Of a stretch of DNA of 64,000 nt, positions 8,172-16,430 are shown in pieces (position 1 is the stretch's first letter; every line of letters starts with the position of its first letter). Where the stretch lies: assembly GCA_963760225.1 (NCBI GenBank), contig CAVXCD010000003.1, positions 1,798,001 to 1,862,000 on the forward strand. The letters are read 5' to 3'. The DNA is from 13-2-20CM-66-19 sp963760225. GTDB lineage: Bacteria; Pseudomonadota; Gammaproteobacteria; Steroidobacterales; Steroidobacteraceae. The notes under the pieces were generated by a model, which was not told the origin of the DNA, ran no database searches, and saw only the letters and a list, made by a program, of their open reading frames with translations. A program made the translations under genes and the position numbers.

Positions 8172-11100
8172 TCAGGCCCATCGTGCAACGCCGTGGCGCC
8201 GTTCCGCCCAGTGCTCGATGACATGATAGAGCGAAGGCAGCACGAACAGGGTGAGGACGGTGGAGATCGCCAGTCCGCCGACCACCACCGTGGCGATGCC
8301 GCGCTGTACGTCGCTGCCGACGCCGGTGTGGATCGCCGCGGGCAGCATGCCGAGCGTGGCGACCGTGGCCGTCATCAGTACCGGCCGCAGCCGCTCGGTC
8401 GCGCCCCGCATGATCGCCTCGTGCAGCTCAAAGCCGGCGCGCCGCATGCGATTGAGATTCGCCACCATGATGATGCCGTTCTGCACCGCGACGCCGAACA
8501 GTGCGATGAAGCCCACACCGCTGGCGACGTTCAGTGTCTCGCCGGTAACGTGCAGCGAAACCAGGCCACCTAAGGTCGCGAGTGGCACCACCCCGAGGAT
8601 CAGCAGCGCCTGGCGGAAGGAGCGCGTGCCGATAGTGAGAAAGATCAGCATCATGCCCATGACCAGCCCGAGGATTACCAGCAGACGCGCCTCGGCGCGC
8701 CGCTGGTTCTCGAACTGGCCGCCCCATTCTAGCTGGATCTTGGTCGGGTCGAAGTGCACGCGCGCGGTGATCTTGGCGCGCGCTTCGTTCAGGTAACTCG
8801 TCAGGTCACGGTCGCGGTTGTCGATACGGATGGTGATGTTGCGGCGGCCGTTCTCACGGGTGATGGTGCTTTCCCCGGTCTGCACACGGACGTCGGCCAC
8901 CTGGGACAGGGGTACCTGCATGCCGCTCGCCGTGTGCACGGTGAGATTGGCGAGCGCCTGCGGGCTGTCGCGGCTGTCTGGGGTGAAGCGCACCGTGAGG
9001 TTGTAAACACGCTCGCCGACGTACACCGTCGACACCGGTGCCTGCCCGACGCCGGTCTGAATGACGTTCTGCACGTCGGCGATGTTGATGCCGTAACGCG
9101 CTGCCTTCTCGCGATCGACATTGATGTTGATCTGCGGGATGGGCGGCTCCTGGAAGATCGAGGCGCTGGAGGTGCCGCGCACGGTGTACAGCACATCGAC
9201 CATCTGCTGGCCGACGCGCCGCAGCAGCGGCAGGTCATCACCGTACACCTTGATCACCAGCGGACTGTGCGCCCCGCCGATCATGTCGTTGACGTTGTCG
9301 ATGATCGGCTGACTGATGCCGATCGAGTAGCCCGGCAGCTCGCGCGCCAGCGTCCCGGCCAGCTTGTCGAGAAACTGCTTCTTGTTCTCACCGTGCGGCC
9401 AGGTGTCGTACGGCGTCAATCCCGCGGGCGCCTCGATGTGCGACATGGTCCAGGGGTCGGTGCCGTCGTCGTTGCGGCCGGTCTGAGTCACGACGTAGGA
9501 GATTTCCGGGAACTTGAGGATGGCGCGGCGCAGATCGCTCGCCATGTCGCTCGCCTTGTTGAGCGCGAGCCCGGTCGGCATCTGCACCTGCAGCCATAAC
9601 GCCCCCTCGTCCAGGTCCGGCAGGAAGTCACGCCCCACCGTGGCGCCGAGCCCGACGACCGCCAGCAACGCGAACAGCACCACGCCGTAGATGATCAGCG
9701 GCTGCTCGATGCAGGCGGCAAGTCCGCGCTCATAGTGGCGCGTGAGCCACGCGAGCCAGCGATTGTGGTAGACCGAAGCCGGCTTGCGATAGGCGAAGTA
9801 GGCGAGGCCGGGCACCAGCGCCAGCGTGGTGAGCAGCGCACCGCACAACGCATACCCCATGGTATAGGCCATCGGCGTGAACAGCTTCGCTTCGGCGCGC
9901 TCGAAGGAGAACAGCGGCAGGTAAGCGGTGATGATGATGAGGCTCGCGAAGAAAATCGGCCGCGTCACCTGCACCGCGGCCGCCTTGACCTCGCTCTCGC
10001 TGAGCTCCTCGGTCGGCATCGCTTCACGCCGGCGCAGGATCGCCTCCGTGACCACGATGGCGCCATCCACCAGGATGCCGAAGTCGATGGCGCCGAGGGA
10101 CAGCAGGTTGGCGGACACGTGGGTAAGATTGAGTAGCGAGAACACCGCCACCAGCGCCATCGGAATCGCCACGCCCGCCACCAGGGCGCTGCGCGGACTG
10201 CCGAGGAACAGGATCAGCACCAGGAATACCAACGCGATGCCCTCGGCGATCGTGCGTCCGACCTTGTGGACGGTGGCCCGCACCAGGTCGTCGCGATCGA
10301 TGTACGGCACGATGCGCACGTCCTGCCTGGCGAGCTGGCGGTTGAGCTCGCCGACCTTGGCATGGATGCCGCGCAGGGTTTCCGACGGATTCTGGTACTT
10401 GAGCATCAGCACGATGCCTTCGATCGTGTCCGGGTTGCTGTCCTTGCCGAGGATGCCCTCGCGCTCCTGGTGGCTTAAGGTGGTGCGGCCCAGGTCGCGC
10501 ACCAGCACCGGCGTGCCGTTCACCTGCGTGACCACGGTGGCACCGATGTCTGCCAGGCTCCTGATCAGGCCGACGCCGCGGATCACGTAGCTTTGATCGC
10601 CACGCGAAACGCGCCCGCCCGCGGCGTTGGCGTTGTTGTTGTTGATCGCGTTGATGACGTCGGTGATGCCCAGACCGTAGTTGCTCAACTGCCGGGGGTC
10701 GAGGTCCAGCTGGTACTCGGTGGTGAACCCGCCGAAATTGCCGTCGTCCACCACGCCGGGGACAGACTTCAATGCCGGAATCACGGTCCAGCGCTGAATT
10801 TCCGACAGCTCCTGCAGGTTCTTGGTGTCGGACTCGAGCGTGTAGCGGTAGATCTCGCCGCCCGGGCCGGCGACCGGATCGAGCGAGGGTGCGGCGCCGT
10901 TCGGCAGGGTGACCTGGTTGATGCGTTCGAGCAGGCGCTGGCGCACCCAGTAGTCCTCGTAGCCGCCGCGAAACAGCACGGTGATCAACGACAGGCCGAA
11001 GGTGCTCTCCGAGCGCATCAGCAACAGCCCTGGGGTGCCGTTGATCTCGCGCTCGAGCGGCACGGTGATGAGCTGCTCGACCTCCTCGGCGGCCAATCCG

Positions 11101-11261
11101 GGCAGCTGCGTGGTCACCTGCGCGGAGACGTCGCCGAGCTCGGGATACGCCTCGACGCTCAGCGTCTCCCAGGCGTAGATGCCGAACAGGCTCAGCAGCA
11201 GCGCGATCACGATGACCGCGACGCGCCGCCGCAGGCAGAAGTCGACGAACTGGTCAATCAT
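8172..11261 (-). CDS. HME-type RND efflux pump, CzcA/CusA family
   Basis: This 1029-residue inner-membrane proton-driven pump shows the RND layout: an N-terminal helix (VAVIVIALLLSLFGIYAW), a large periplasmic loop, helices II-VI, and a second repeat of the same plan. Helix IV reads DFGILVDGAIVVTE. Its Asp, Asp and Glu spacing matches the proton-relay triad of CzcA (D402, D408 and E415 in the founding protein), which separates heavy-metal RND pumps from drug pumps. The VEAYPELGDVSAQV start of the porter domain is also CzcA-like. It overlaps the adaptor gene by 8 bp and is followed by the outer-membrane factor. The metal is not evident: I did not locate the methionine triad typical of copper pumps with confidence. 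Confidence 0.93.
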   Translation of the reverse strand: MIDQFVDFCLRRRVAVIVIALLLSLFGIYAWETLSVEAYPELGDVSAQVTTQLPGLAAEEVEQLITVPLEREINGTPGLLLMRSESTFGLSLITVLFRGGYEDYWVRQRLLERINQVTLPNGAAPSLDPVAGPGGEIYRYTLESDTKNLQELSEIQRWTVIPALKSVPGVVDDGNFGGFTTEYQLDLDPRQLSNYGLGITDVINAINNNNANAAGGRVSRGDQSYVIRGVGLIRSLADIGATVVTQVNGTPVLVRDLGRTTLSHQEREGILGKDSNPDTIEGIVLMLKYQNPSETLRGIHAKVGELNRQLARQDVRIVPYIDRDDLVRATVHKVGRTIAEGIALVFLVLILFLGSPRSALVAGVAIPMALVAVFSLLNLTHVSANLLSLGAIDFGILVDGAIVVTEAILRRREAMPTEELSESEVKAAAVQVTRPIFFASLIIITAYLPLFSFERAEAKLFTPMAYTMGYALCGALLTTLALVPGLAYFAYRKPASVYHNRWLAWLTRHYERGLAACIEQPLIIYGVVLFALLAVVGLGATVGRDFLPDLDEGALWLQVQMPTGLALNKASDMASDLRRAILKFPEISYVVTQTGRNDDGTDPWTMSHIEAPAGLTPYDTWPHGENKKQFLDKLAGTLARELPGYSIGISQPIIDNVNDMIGGAHSPLVIKVYGDDLPLLRRVGQQMVDVLYTVRGTSSASIFQEPPIPQININVDREKAARYGINIADVQNVIQTGVGQAPVSTVYVGERVYNLTVRFTPDSRDSPQALANLTVHTASGMQVPLSQVADVRVQTGESTITRENGRRNITIRIDNRDRDLTSYLNEARAKITARVHFDPTKIQLEWGGQFENQRRAEARLLVILGLVMGMMLIFLTIGTRSFRQALLILGVVPLATLGGLVSLHVTGETLNVASGVGFIALFGVAVQNGIIMVANLNRMRRAGFELHEAIMRGATERLRPVLMTATVATLGMLPAAIHTGVGSDVQRGIATVVVGGLAISTVLTLFVLPSLYHVIEHWAERRHGVARWA

Positions 11262-12489
11262 TGAGCAGGATTCCGCCCCGAACCACGACCTGCTCGCCCG
11301 GCTGCAGACCGGCGGCGATCGTCACGGTGGTGCTTTCCTCAAGCAGCGGCTCGACGGTACGACGCTCGAAGGTCCACGGCGCCGTAGCGACGAACACGGT
11401 GGTGCGGTCGTTGTTCATGAGCAGCGCGGAGCTCGGCAGCACCACGCGGCGCGCCTGGGCGCCGCGCAGCGTCACGGTCGCGAACATGTTGGGCCGCAGC
11501 GCATAGTCGGGGTTGGCAAACGCGATGCGCACCTTGTTGCGGCGCGAATCCGGCTCCAGCACGTCGGAGACGAACAGCACCTTGCCGTGCAGCGTGCGAC
11601 CGGGGTAGGCGTCGACCGCCACCTCCGCATCCTGCCCCGGCTTGACCTGGGTGACGTCCTTCTCGGCGACCAGCGCCGTCACCCACACCACCGACAGATC
11701 GGCAACCGTCATGACCGGCTGGGTGTCGTCGTTGATGGTGGTGCCCGGGGCGGTCGACAGCGCGGTGATGCTACCGGGGGCGGGGGCGCGCAGCGCCAGC
11801 AGCCGCGCCTCCCCTTGGGCATCCTCGGCCGCACCCATGGCGCGCAGGTGCGCACGGCTGCGCACCCATTCGGCCTGCGCCTGCTCGTTGTCGCTGCGCG
11901 CCTGCTCCAGGTCGCGTTGCGACGCCGCGCCGATCTTCAGCTGCGCTTCCTGGTACTGCAGGATGCGCGCGCTGAGCGCTGCGGCGCTGGCCGCCTTGTC
12001 GTTGTCGTCGTACGCCTGCGCCAGGTCGGGCGAGTCGATGAGTGCCAGCAGCTGGCCGCGCAGTACACGATCGCCGAGTCCGATCTTGAGCGCATGCACC
12101 CGGCCGGCGCCCGGCGGGAGCACCGTCACGGTGCGCGCCGGGTCGGACTCGACCACCCCCGGCGCCTGGATGAGGGGACTTTCGGGTTGTGCCTGCGCCG
12201 CCATCACGGTCAGTCGCTGCCGCAGCGCGGAGCTTTCCGGAACGAAGATGCGGTTGCCCTGGTGCACCAGCAGCGGCGACTCCTCTGCGGAGCCGCCGCG
12301 CCCGCCGAACAGCCCGAAGCCATGCGTCAGCAGGGCGATCACTAGCAATAGCCCGAGCGCGAGCCCGCCGAGGAGGAACGCGCGCCCGGCGGGGGTGGCG
12401 GAATGGTCGTGGAGCTCTGGCAGCCCCGCTCCCTCGTGATGGGCCTGGCCTTCCGGTTGGTCCTGTGCGGGTGGTTCCATGGCGCTCAC
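11254..12489 (-). CDS. RND efflux periplasmic adaptor (CzcB/CusB-like)
   Basis: The 411-residue membrane-fusion protein starts with a short cytoplasmic tail that contains several His (HHEG, HDH). A membrane anchor follows (FLLGGLALGLLLVIALLTHGF), then a lipoyl-like hairpin (LPPGAGRVHALKIGLGDRVLRG), an alpha-helical hairpin (QARSDNEQAQAEWVRSRAHL) and beta-barrel and membrane-proximal domains ending in VVRGGILLND. It should couple the CzcA-like pump to the NodT channel. It is the first gene of the leftward operon, and its promoter should lie in 12490-12770. The His-bearing N terminus faces the cytoplasm if the anchor is placed correctly, so a metal-handling role for it is only a guess. Confidence 0.9.
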   Translation of the reverse strand: MSAMEPPAQDQPEGQAHHEGAGLPELHDHSATPAGRAFLLGGLALGLLLVIALLTHGFGLFGGRGGSAEESPLLVHQGNRIFVPESSALRQRLTVMAAQAQPESPLIQAPGVVESDPARTVTVLPPGAGRVHALKIGLGDRVLRGQLLALIDSPDLAQAYDDNDKAASAAALSARILQYQEAQLKIGAASQRDLEQARSDNEQAQAEWVRSRAHLRAMGAAEDAQGEARLLALRAPAPGSITALSTAPGTTINDDTQPVMTVADLSVVWVTALVAEKDVTQVKPGQDAEVAVDAYPGRTLHGKVLFVSDVLEPDSRRNKVRIAFANPDYALRPNMFATVTLRGAQARRVVLPSSALLMNNDRTTVFVATAPWTFERRTVEPLLEESTTVTIAAGLQPGEQVVVRGGILLND

Positions 12490-12739
12490 CTGGCGACAAA
12501 GGTCATGACTCTAATTACAGCTGTGTGACAGATCCTCGCGTACCGGGCGCGCCCGAGCATACGCCAGCCGCGCCGTCACGCCGCCGGCAGGCGCGGCGAT
12601 TCTAGCGGCGACGGTCACAAAGTCAACTAATACCATACCCCCCACCCTATATGCCTGGCGGTTCGAATCCCGGCATGAGCGCGCCGCGTCCGTCAGAGCC
12701 GGAGCAGATCGTTGATGGACAGGTTGATGGACAGGAAGA

Positions 12740-12758
12740 GCGCCGCGGTGGGCGGCGC
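12740..12758 (-). terminator. Hairpin after the symporter gene, possible terminator
   Basis: GCGCCGC (12740-12746) and GCGGCGC (12752-12758) form a perfect 7-bp stem with a 5-base loop, just beyond the stop of the leftward symporter gene. On the transcribed side it is followed by CTCTTCCTGTCC, which is pyrimidine-rich but is not a true U run. It lies in the 281-base gap 12490-12770 that must also hold the promoter of the RND operon. I could not assign a convincing -35/-10 pair there. Confidence 0.4.
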
Positions 12759-12770
12759 CGCGCCGCGCGC

Positions 12771-14318
12771 TCAGGCCTGATAGTCGGCTGCCGCGGTTTC
12801 ATCGACCGCCGGCTGCCGCGAGCCAAGGGCGTTGAGCAGCGGCGTGAGAATCACTGCCAGCGCCAGGTTGAGAATCAACGTGTAGAAGGCGGTATACCCC
12901 GGCAGTGTGTAGCCGCCGACCTCCAGCGGAAATGTGGGCTTCAAACCCACGTGCACCGCCATCATCGTGCCGACCAGCGTGCCGGCTGCCCAGCCGAGCA
13001 GCAGTGCCCACGCATTGAACCAGCGCGTATAGGCGCCGAACATCACCGTCGGCAGGGTCTGGATGATCCAGATGCCCCCCAGCAGCTGCAGCTGGATGGC
13101 GTATTGCGTGGGTACGAACACGATGAAGGCGAGCGCCCCGGCCTTGACGATGAGCGATACCCACTTCGCCATCTGCGCTTCCTGCCGGTCGGTCGGAGTC
13201 CTGTTGATGAATTCGCGGTGGATGTTGCGCGTGTAGAGGTTGGCCGCCGCGATCGACATGATCGCCGCGGGCACCAGTGCCCCGATGCCGATAGCAGCAA
13301 AGGCGATGCCGACGAACCAGGACGGAAAGCTGTGCAGCAGCAGCGCCGGCACGGCGTAGTTGTTGCCGAACTGCTTGAAGCCGGCGGCGAACTCCGGCAG
13401 ACCCTTGACGCCGGCGGCGATGGCGAAAAAACCGAAGAGCGCCAGCAGTCCCAGCATGAAGGTATACCCGGGAAGCAGGGCGGCGTTGCGGCGGATGGCA
13501 CGGCCGCTGCTGGCGCTGAGGATGCCCGTCATGGAATGCGGGTAGAGGAACAATGCCAGCGCCGAGCCGAGCGCCAGGGTCGCGTAGGCGCTGTATTCGG
13601 CGCTGGAGTGCGCGGTGGGTACCTTCAGCAGCAGCTTCGCCTCCGGCACCGCCGCGAAAATCTTGCCGAAGCCGCCGAGCTGGATGGGAATGACGATGAC
13701 CGCGACGAAGGCGGTGAAGTAGATAAGGATGTCCTTGACGATCGCGATCGATGCCGGCGCGCGCAGTCCGCTCGAATAAGTGAATGCAGCCAGCACCGCA
13801 AAGGCAATGAGCAGCGGCAGATCCGCCAGGAATCCTGTCCCGGAGATGCCGAGCGCGCCGATCACCACCTGGATGCCGACCAGTTGCAGCGCGATGTACG
13901 GCATGGTCGCGACGATGCCGGTCAGCGTGATCGCCAGCGCCAGCCAGCGGTTGCCGTAGCGGCCACGCACGAAGTCGCCGGTGGTGATGTAGCCGCGCTT
14001 ATGGCACACGTACCACAGGCGCGGGAACACCAGGAACAGGATGGGGTACATGACGATGGTGTAGGGGACGGCGAAGAACGCCAACGCTCCGGCGCCAAAC
14101 GCCAGCGCCGGAACCGCAATGAACGTGTAGGCGGTGTACAGATCGCCGCCGACCAGAAACCAGGTGATGAGGGTGCCGAAGCGTCTGCCGCCGAGTCCCC
14201 ACTCGTGCAGCTGGTCGAGATCGCCCTTGCGCCAGCGCGCCGCGGCAAACCCCAGCCAGGTAATAAAGGCAAACAGCGCGACGAACACGCTGAGCGCAAC
14301 CCAGTTTAGATCCTGCAT
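12771..14318 (-). CDS. Sodium:solute symporter family transporter, MctP-like
   Basis: The 515-residue integral membrane protein has about 13 hydrophobic segments. The SSS-family features are an N-terminal GGRRFGTLITWFLVGGDLYTAYTF stretch in two parts, GDFVRGRYGNRW after helix 3, and FIAVPALAFGAGALAFF. The closest described relatives I can name are bacterial monocarboxylate permeases of the MctP type, which import lactate, pyruvate or similar acids. The small DUF3311-like gene 34 bp upstream is the typical companion of such symporters and supports this. Substrate choice within the family cannot be read from the sequence. Confidence 0.87.
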   Translation of the reverse strand: MQDLNWVALSVFVALFAFITWLGFAAARWRKGDLDQLHEWGLGGRRFGTLITWFLVGGDLYTAYTFIAVPALAFGAGALAFFAVPYTIVMYPILFLVFPRLWYVCHKRGYITTGDFVRGRYGNRWLALAITLTGIVATMPYIALQLVGIQVVIGALGISGTGFLADLPLLIAFAVLAAFTYSSGLRAPASIAIVKDILIYFTAFVAVIVIPIQLGGFGKIFAAVPEAKLLLKVPTAHSSAEYSAYATLALGSALALFLYPHSMTGILSASSGRAIRRNAALLPGYTFMLGLLALFGFFAIAAGVKGLPEFAAGFKQFGNNYAVPALLLHSFPSWFVGIAFAAIGIGALVPAAIMSIAAANLYTRNIHREFINRTPTDRQEAQMAKWVSLIVKAGALAFIVFVPTQYAIQLQLLGGIWIIQTLPTVMFGAYTRWFNAWALLLGWAAGTLVGTMMAVHVGLKPTFPLEVGGYTLPGYTAFYTLILNLALAVILTPLLNALGSRQPAVDETAAADYQA

Positions 14319-14352
14319 CGCATCCCCCGGAACAGGTTGTGCTGGTAAGCGG

Positions 14353-14559
14353 CTATTCCCTGGTTGCGAAGTAGACGATCGCGGTGAATGCCGCGCTGAT
14401 GAACACCCACAGCATCTGGTACCAGTAGAAGAAAGGTATGCCGTGCCAGTAGGGTGCGGCGCTGTTATAGAAGGGCGGCCACAGCACGGCGGCGAACTGC
14501 ACGACGAACAGCAGGTACCACCAGCTCCAGCCGCGACGCTTGTCTTGTGTTGCGTTCAT
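14353..14559 (-). CDS. Small DUF3311-like membrane protein, symporter partner
   Basis: The 68-residue protein has two predicted membrane helices (WWYLLFVVQFAAVLWPPFY and YQMLWVFISAAFTAIVYF) separated by a short aromatic loop. Small proteins of this type (DUF3311) are commonly encoded immediately upstream of SSS-family symporters, as here. The ATG at 14559 is chosen because a GGGGGAT ribosome-binding-like sequence precedes it; a longer frame starting at 14622 would begin inside a strong hairpin. Its function is unknown. An accessory subunit or chaperone for the symporter is the natural inference. Confidence 0.8.
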   Translation of the reverse strand: MNATQDKRRGWSWWYLLFVVQFAAVLWPPFYNSAAPYWHGIPFFYWYQMLWVFISAAFTAIVYFATRE

Positions 14560-14599
14560 ACCGCGATCCCCCGCAGCCGCTGCAAGCTGCCCGGTGAGC

Positions 14600-14642
14600 C
14601 CCATCCCGCGGTTCCTGCCCAACGCAGGAACCGCAGGATGGG
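14600..14642 (-). terminator. Long perfect-arm hairpin between MFS gene and DUF3311 gene
   Basis: CCCATCC plus GCGGTTCCTGC (14600-14618) pairs with GCAGGAACCGC plus GGATGGG (14624-14642) across a CCAAC loop. Eighteen base pairs form with a single C/A mismatch. It sits 20 bases beyond the stop of the leftward MFS gene and before the next start at 14559. No U run follows, so it could be a Rho-assisted terminator, an mRNA-stabilising element or a REP-like repeat. Confidence 0.6.
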
Positions 14643-14661
14643 CTGGCTGTGCCGCGCGGTT

Positions 14662-16320
14662 CTAGCGAACCGTGCGCTTGTTGGTCTCGGGCAGGAAAAA
14701 CAGTCCGACGACCACCGTCATCAGCGCGACGATGATCGGGTAGCGCAGTCCGTAGTAGATGTCGCCCGTGAGAGCCACCAATGCGAAGGCTATCGTGGGC
14801 AGAAAGCCGCCGAACCAACCGTTGCCGATGTGGTAGGGCAGGGACACCGAGGTGTAACGGATGCGCGCCGGGAACAGCTCAATCAGCCAGGCCGCAATCG
14901 GCCCGTAAACCATGGTGACGTAGATCATCAGGATGAACAGCAGCACCCAGACCATGAAGAGGTTGATCTGCGCCGGATCAGCCTTGGCCGGGTAGCCGGC
15001 TTCCTTAAGCGCACCGCTCAGCGCCTTGGAGAACTTCTCGGTCGCCGCCTTGAAGTCGGCCGCGGACATGCTGCCGCCATCGACTGAGGAGATCGGCGCT
15101 GCATCCCCGATCCGCACCTGGGCAACACTGCCAACCGCGGCCGCCTCGTTGCGGTAGGGCACGCCCGCCTTGGCCAGCGCCGCTTTCGCTATGTCGCAGG
15201 ACTGGACGAATTTCTTCTTGCCGACCGGATCGAACTGGAAGGAACAGGAGTTCGGGTCAGCCAGAACGGTCACCGGCGAGCGGCTGGAGGCGCTCTCAAT
15301 CGCCGGATTCGCATAGTGCGTGAGGCCCTGGAAGATCGGCACGTAGGTGATCGCCGCCAGCAGGCAGCCGGCGAGGATGATCTTCTTGCGACCGATCCGG
15401 TCCGAGAGGATGCCGAACACCACGAAGAACGGCGTGCCGATCAGCAGCGCTGCGGCGATGAGTAGATTCGCAGTCTGCGCTTCGACCTTCAGGACCTGCG
15501 TCAGGAAGAAGAGGGCGTAGAACTGGCCGCAGTACCACACTACCGCCTGGCCGGCCGTGGCGCCCAGGAGCGCCAGGATCACGAGGCGCAGGTTACCCCA
15601 GCGCGCGAAGGACTCCGTCAACGGGGCCGTGGAGCGGGTGCCTTCCGCCTTCATCTCCAGGAATACCGGCGACTCCGCCAGCTGCAGCCGGATGTACACC
15701 GAAATGGCGAGCAACACTGTCGACAGCAGGAACGGGATGCGCCAGCCCCAGGTGTCGAACTCGGTGCCTAGCCAGGCGCGACACACGAGAATGATCAGGA
15801 GGCTGAGGATCAGACCGAGCGTGGCGGTGGTCTGGATCCAGCTGGTGTACCGGCCGCGCTGGCCCTGGGGCGCGTGCTCGCCCACGTAGGTCGCCGCGCC
15901 GCCATATTCACCCCCCAGCGCCAGCCCCTGCAGCAGGCGCAAGGCGATGAGCGCCACGGGGGCGATCACGCCGGCACTCGCGTAGCTGGGCAGTACGCCG
16001 ACCAGCGCCGTCGAGAGACCCATGATCACGATCGTAATGAGGAAGGTGTGCTTGCGGCCGACCAGGTCACCCAGGCGCCCGAAGATCAGCGCACCGAACG
16101 GCCGCACGGCGAAGCCGGCGGCGAATGCCAGAAGCGCGAATATGAACCCAGTGGTTTCGTTTACACCGGAAAAGAATTGCTTGGCGATGATCGCGGCCAG
16201 CGATCCGTACAGGTAGAAGTCATACCACTCGAAGACCGTCCCGAGACTTGATGCAAAGATCACCCGGCGATGCGACCTGTCGATCCCCGATTCGTACATT
16301 GGCAAGTTCGTCGCGGCCAT
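14662..16320 (-). CDS. MFS transporter of the metabolite:H+ symporter (MHS) type
   Basis: The 552-residue protein has twelve membrane segments. The N-terminal ASSLGTVFEWYDFYLYGSLA signature and the loop-2 motif GRLGDLVGRKHTF place it with KgtP/ProP/ShiA-type metabolite:proton symporters, as do LQGLALGGEYGGA in helix 4 and the loop-8 repeat DRIGRKK. Between about residues 340 and 465 a non-hydrophobic insert of roughly 120 residues separates two late helices. It contains DPNSCSFQFDPVGKKKF and a second Cys in VQSCDIAKAAL. The insert makes the protein longer than classical members (about 430-500). A substrate such as a dicarboxylate, betaine or other organic acid is likely but unproven. The start at 16320 has AGGAGTGAG upstream. 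Confidence 0.88.
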   Translation of the reverse strand: MAATNLPMYESGIDRSHRRVIFASSLGTVFEWYDFYLYGSLAAIIAKQFFSGVNETTGFIFALLAFAAGFAVRPFGALIFGRLGDLVGRKHTFLITIVIMGLSTALVGVLPSYASAGVIAPVALIALRLLQGLALGGEYGGAATYVGEHAPQGQRGRYTSWIQTTATLGLILSLLIILVCRAWLGTEFDTWGWRIPFLLSTVLLAISVYIRLQLAESPVFLEMKAEGTRSTAPLTESFARWGNLRLVILALLGATAGQAVVWYCGQFYALFFLTQVLKVEAQTANLLIAAALLIGTPFFVVFGILSDRIGRKKIILAGCLLAAITYVPIFQGLTHYANPAIESASSRSPVTVLADPNSCSFQFDPVGKKKFVQSCDIAKAALAKAGVPYRNEAAAVGSVAQVRIGDAAPISSVDGGSMSAADFKAATEKFSKALSGALKEAGYPAKADPAQINLFMVWVLLFILMIYVTMVYGPIAAWLIELFPARIRYTSVSLPYHIGNGWFGGFLPTIAFALVALTGDIYYGLRYPIIVALMTVVVGLFFLPETNKRTVR

Positions 16321-16358
16321 CGCTCACTCCTGCGTTGCTTATGGTTATGGTTATGCTG

Positions 16359-16379
16359 CTAGTGACCTGACGGCACTAG
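16359..16379. promoter_or_regulatory. Inverted repeat and hexamer repeats upstream of the MFS gene
   Basis: CTAGTG (16359-16364) and CACTAG (16374-16379) form a perfect 6-bp dyad with a 9-bp spacer, the geometry of a dimeric regulator site. Between it and the MFS start lie three CCATAA/GCATAA-type hexamers in tandem (about 16339-16357, leftward strand). The gap 16321-16430 is the only place for the MFS promoter, so an operator is plausible but unproven. Confidence 0.35.
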
Positions 16380-16430
16380 TATTTCACACGCGGGTGCGGC
16401 GGACCAACCCCCCTGGATCCGTGACGCCGC

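Noticed and set aside
12655..12676. tRNA-like T-loop sequence GGTTCGAATCC in an intergenic region
   Set aside because: The flanking bases do not form a five-pair T stem, and there is no acceptor, D or anticodon arm nearby, so this is not a tRNA gene. A very degraded fragment cannot be excluded.
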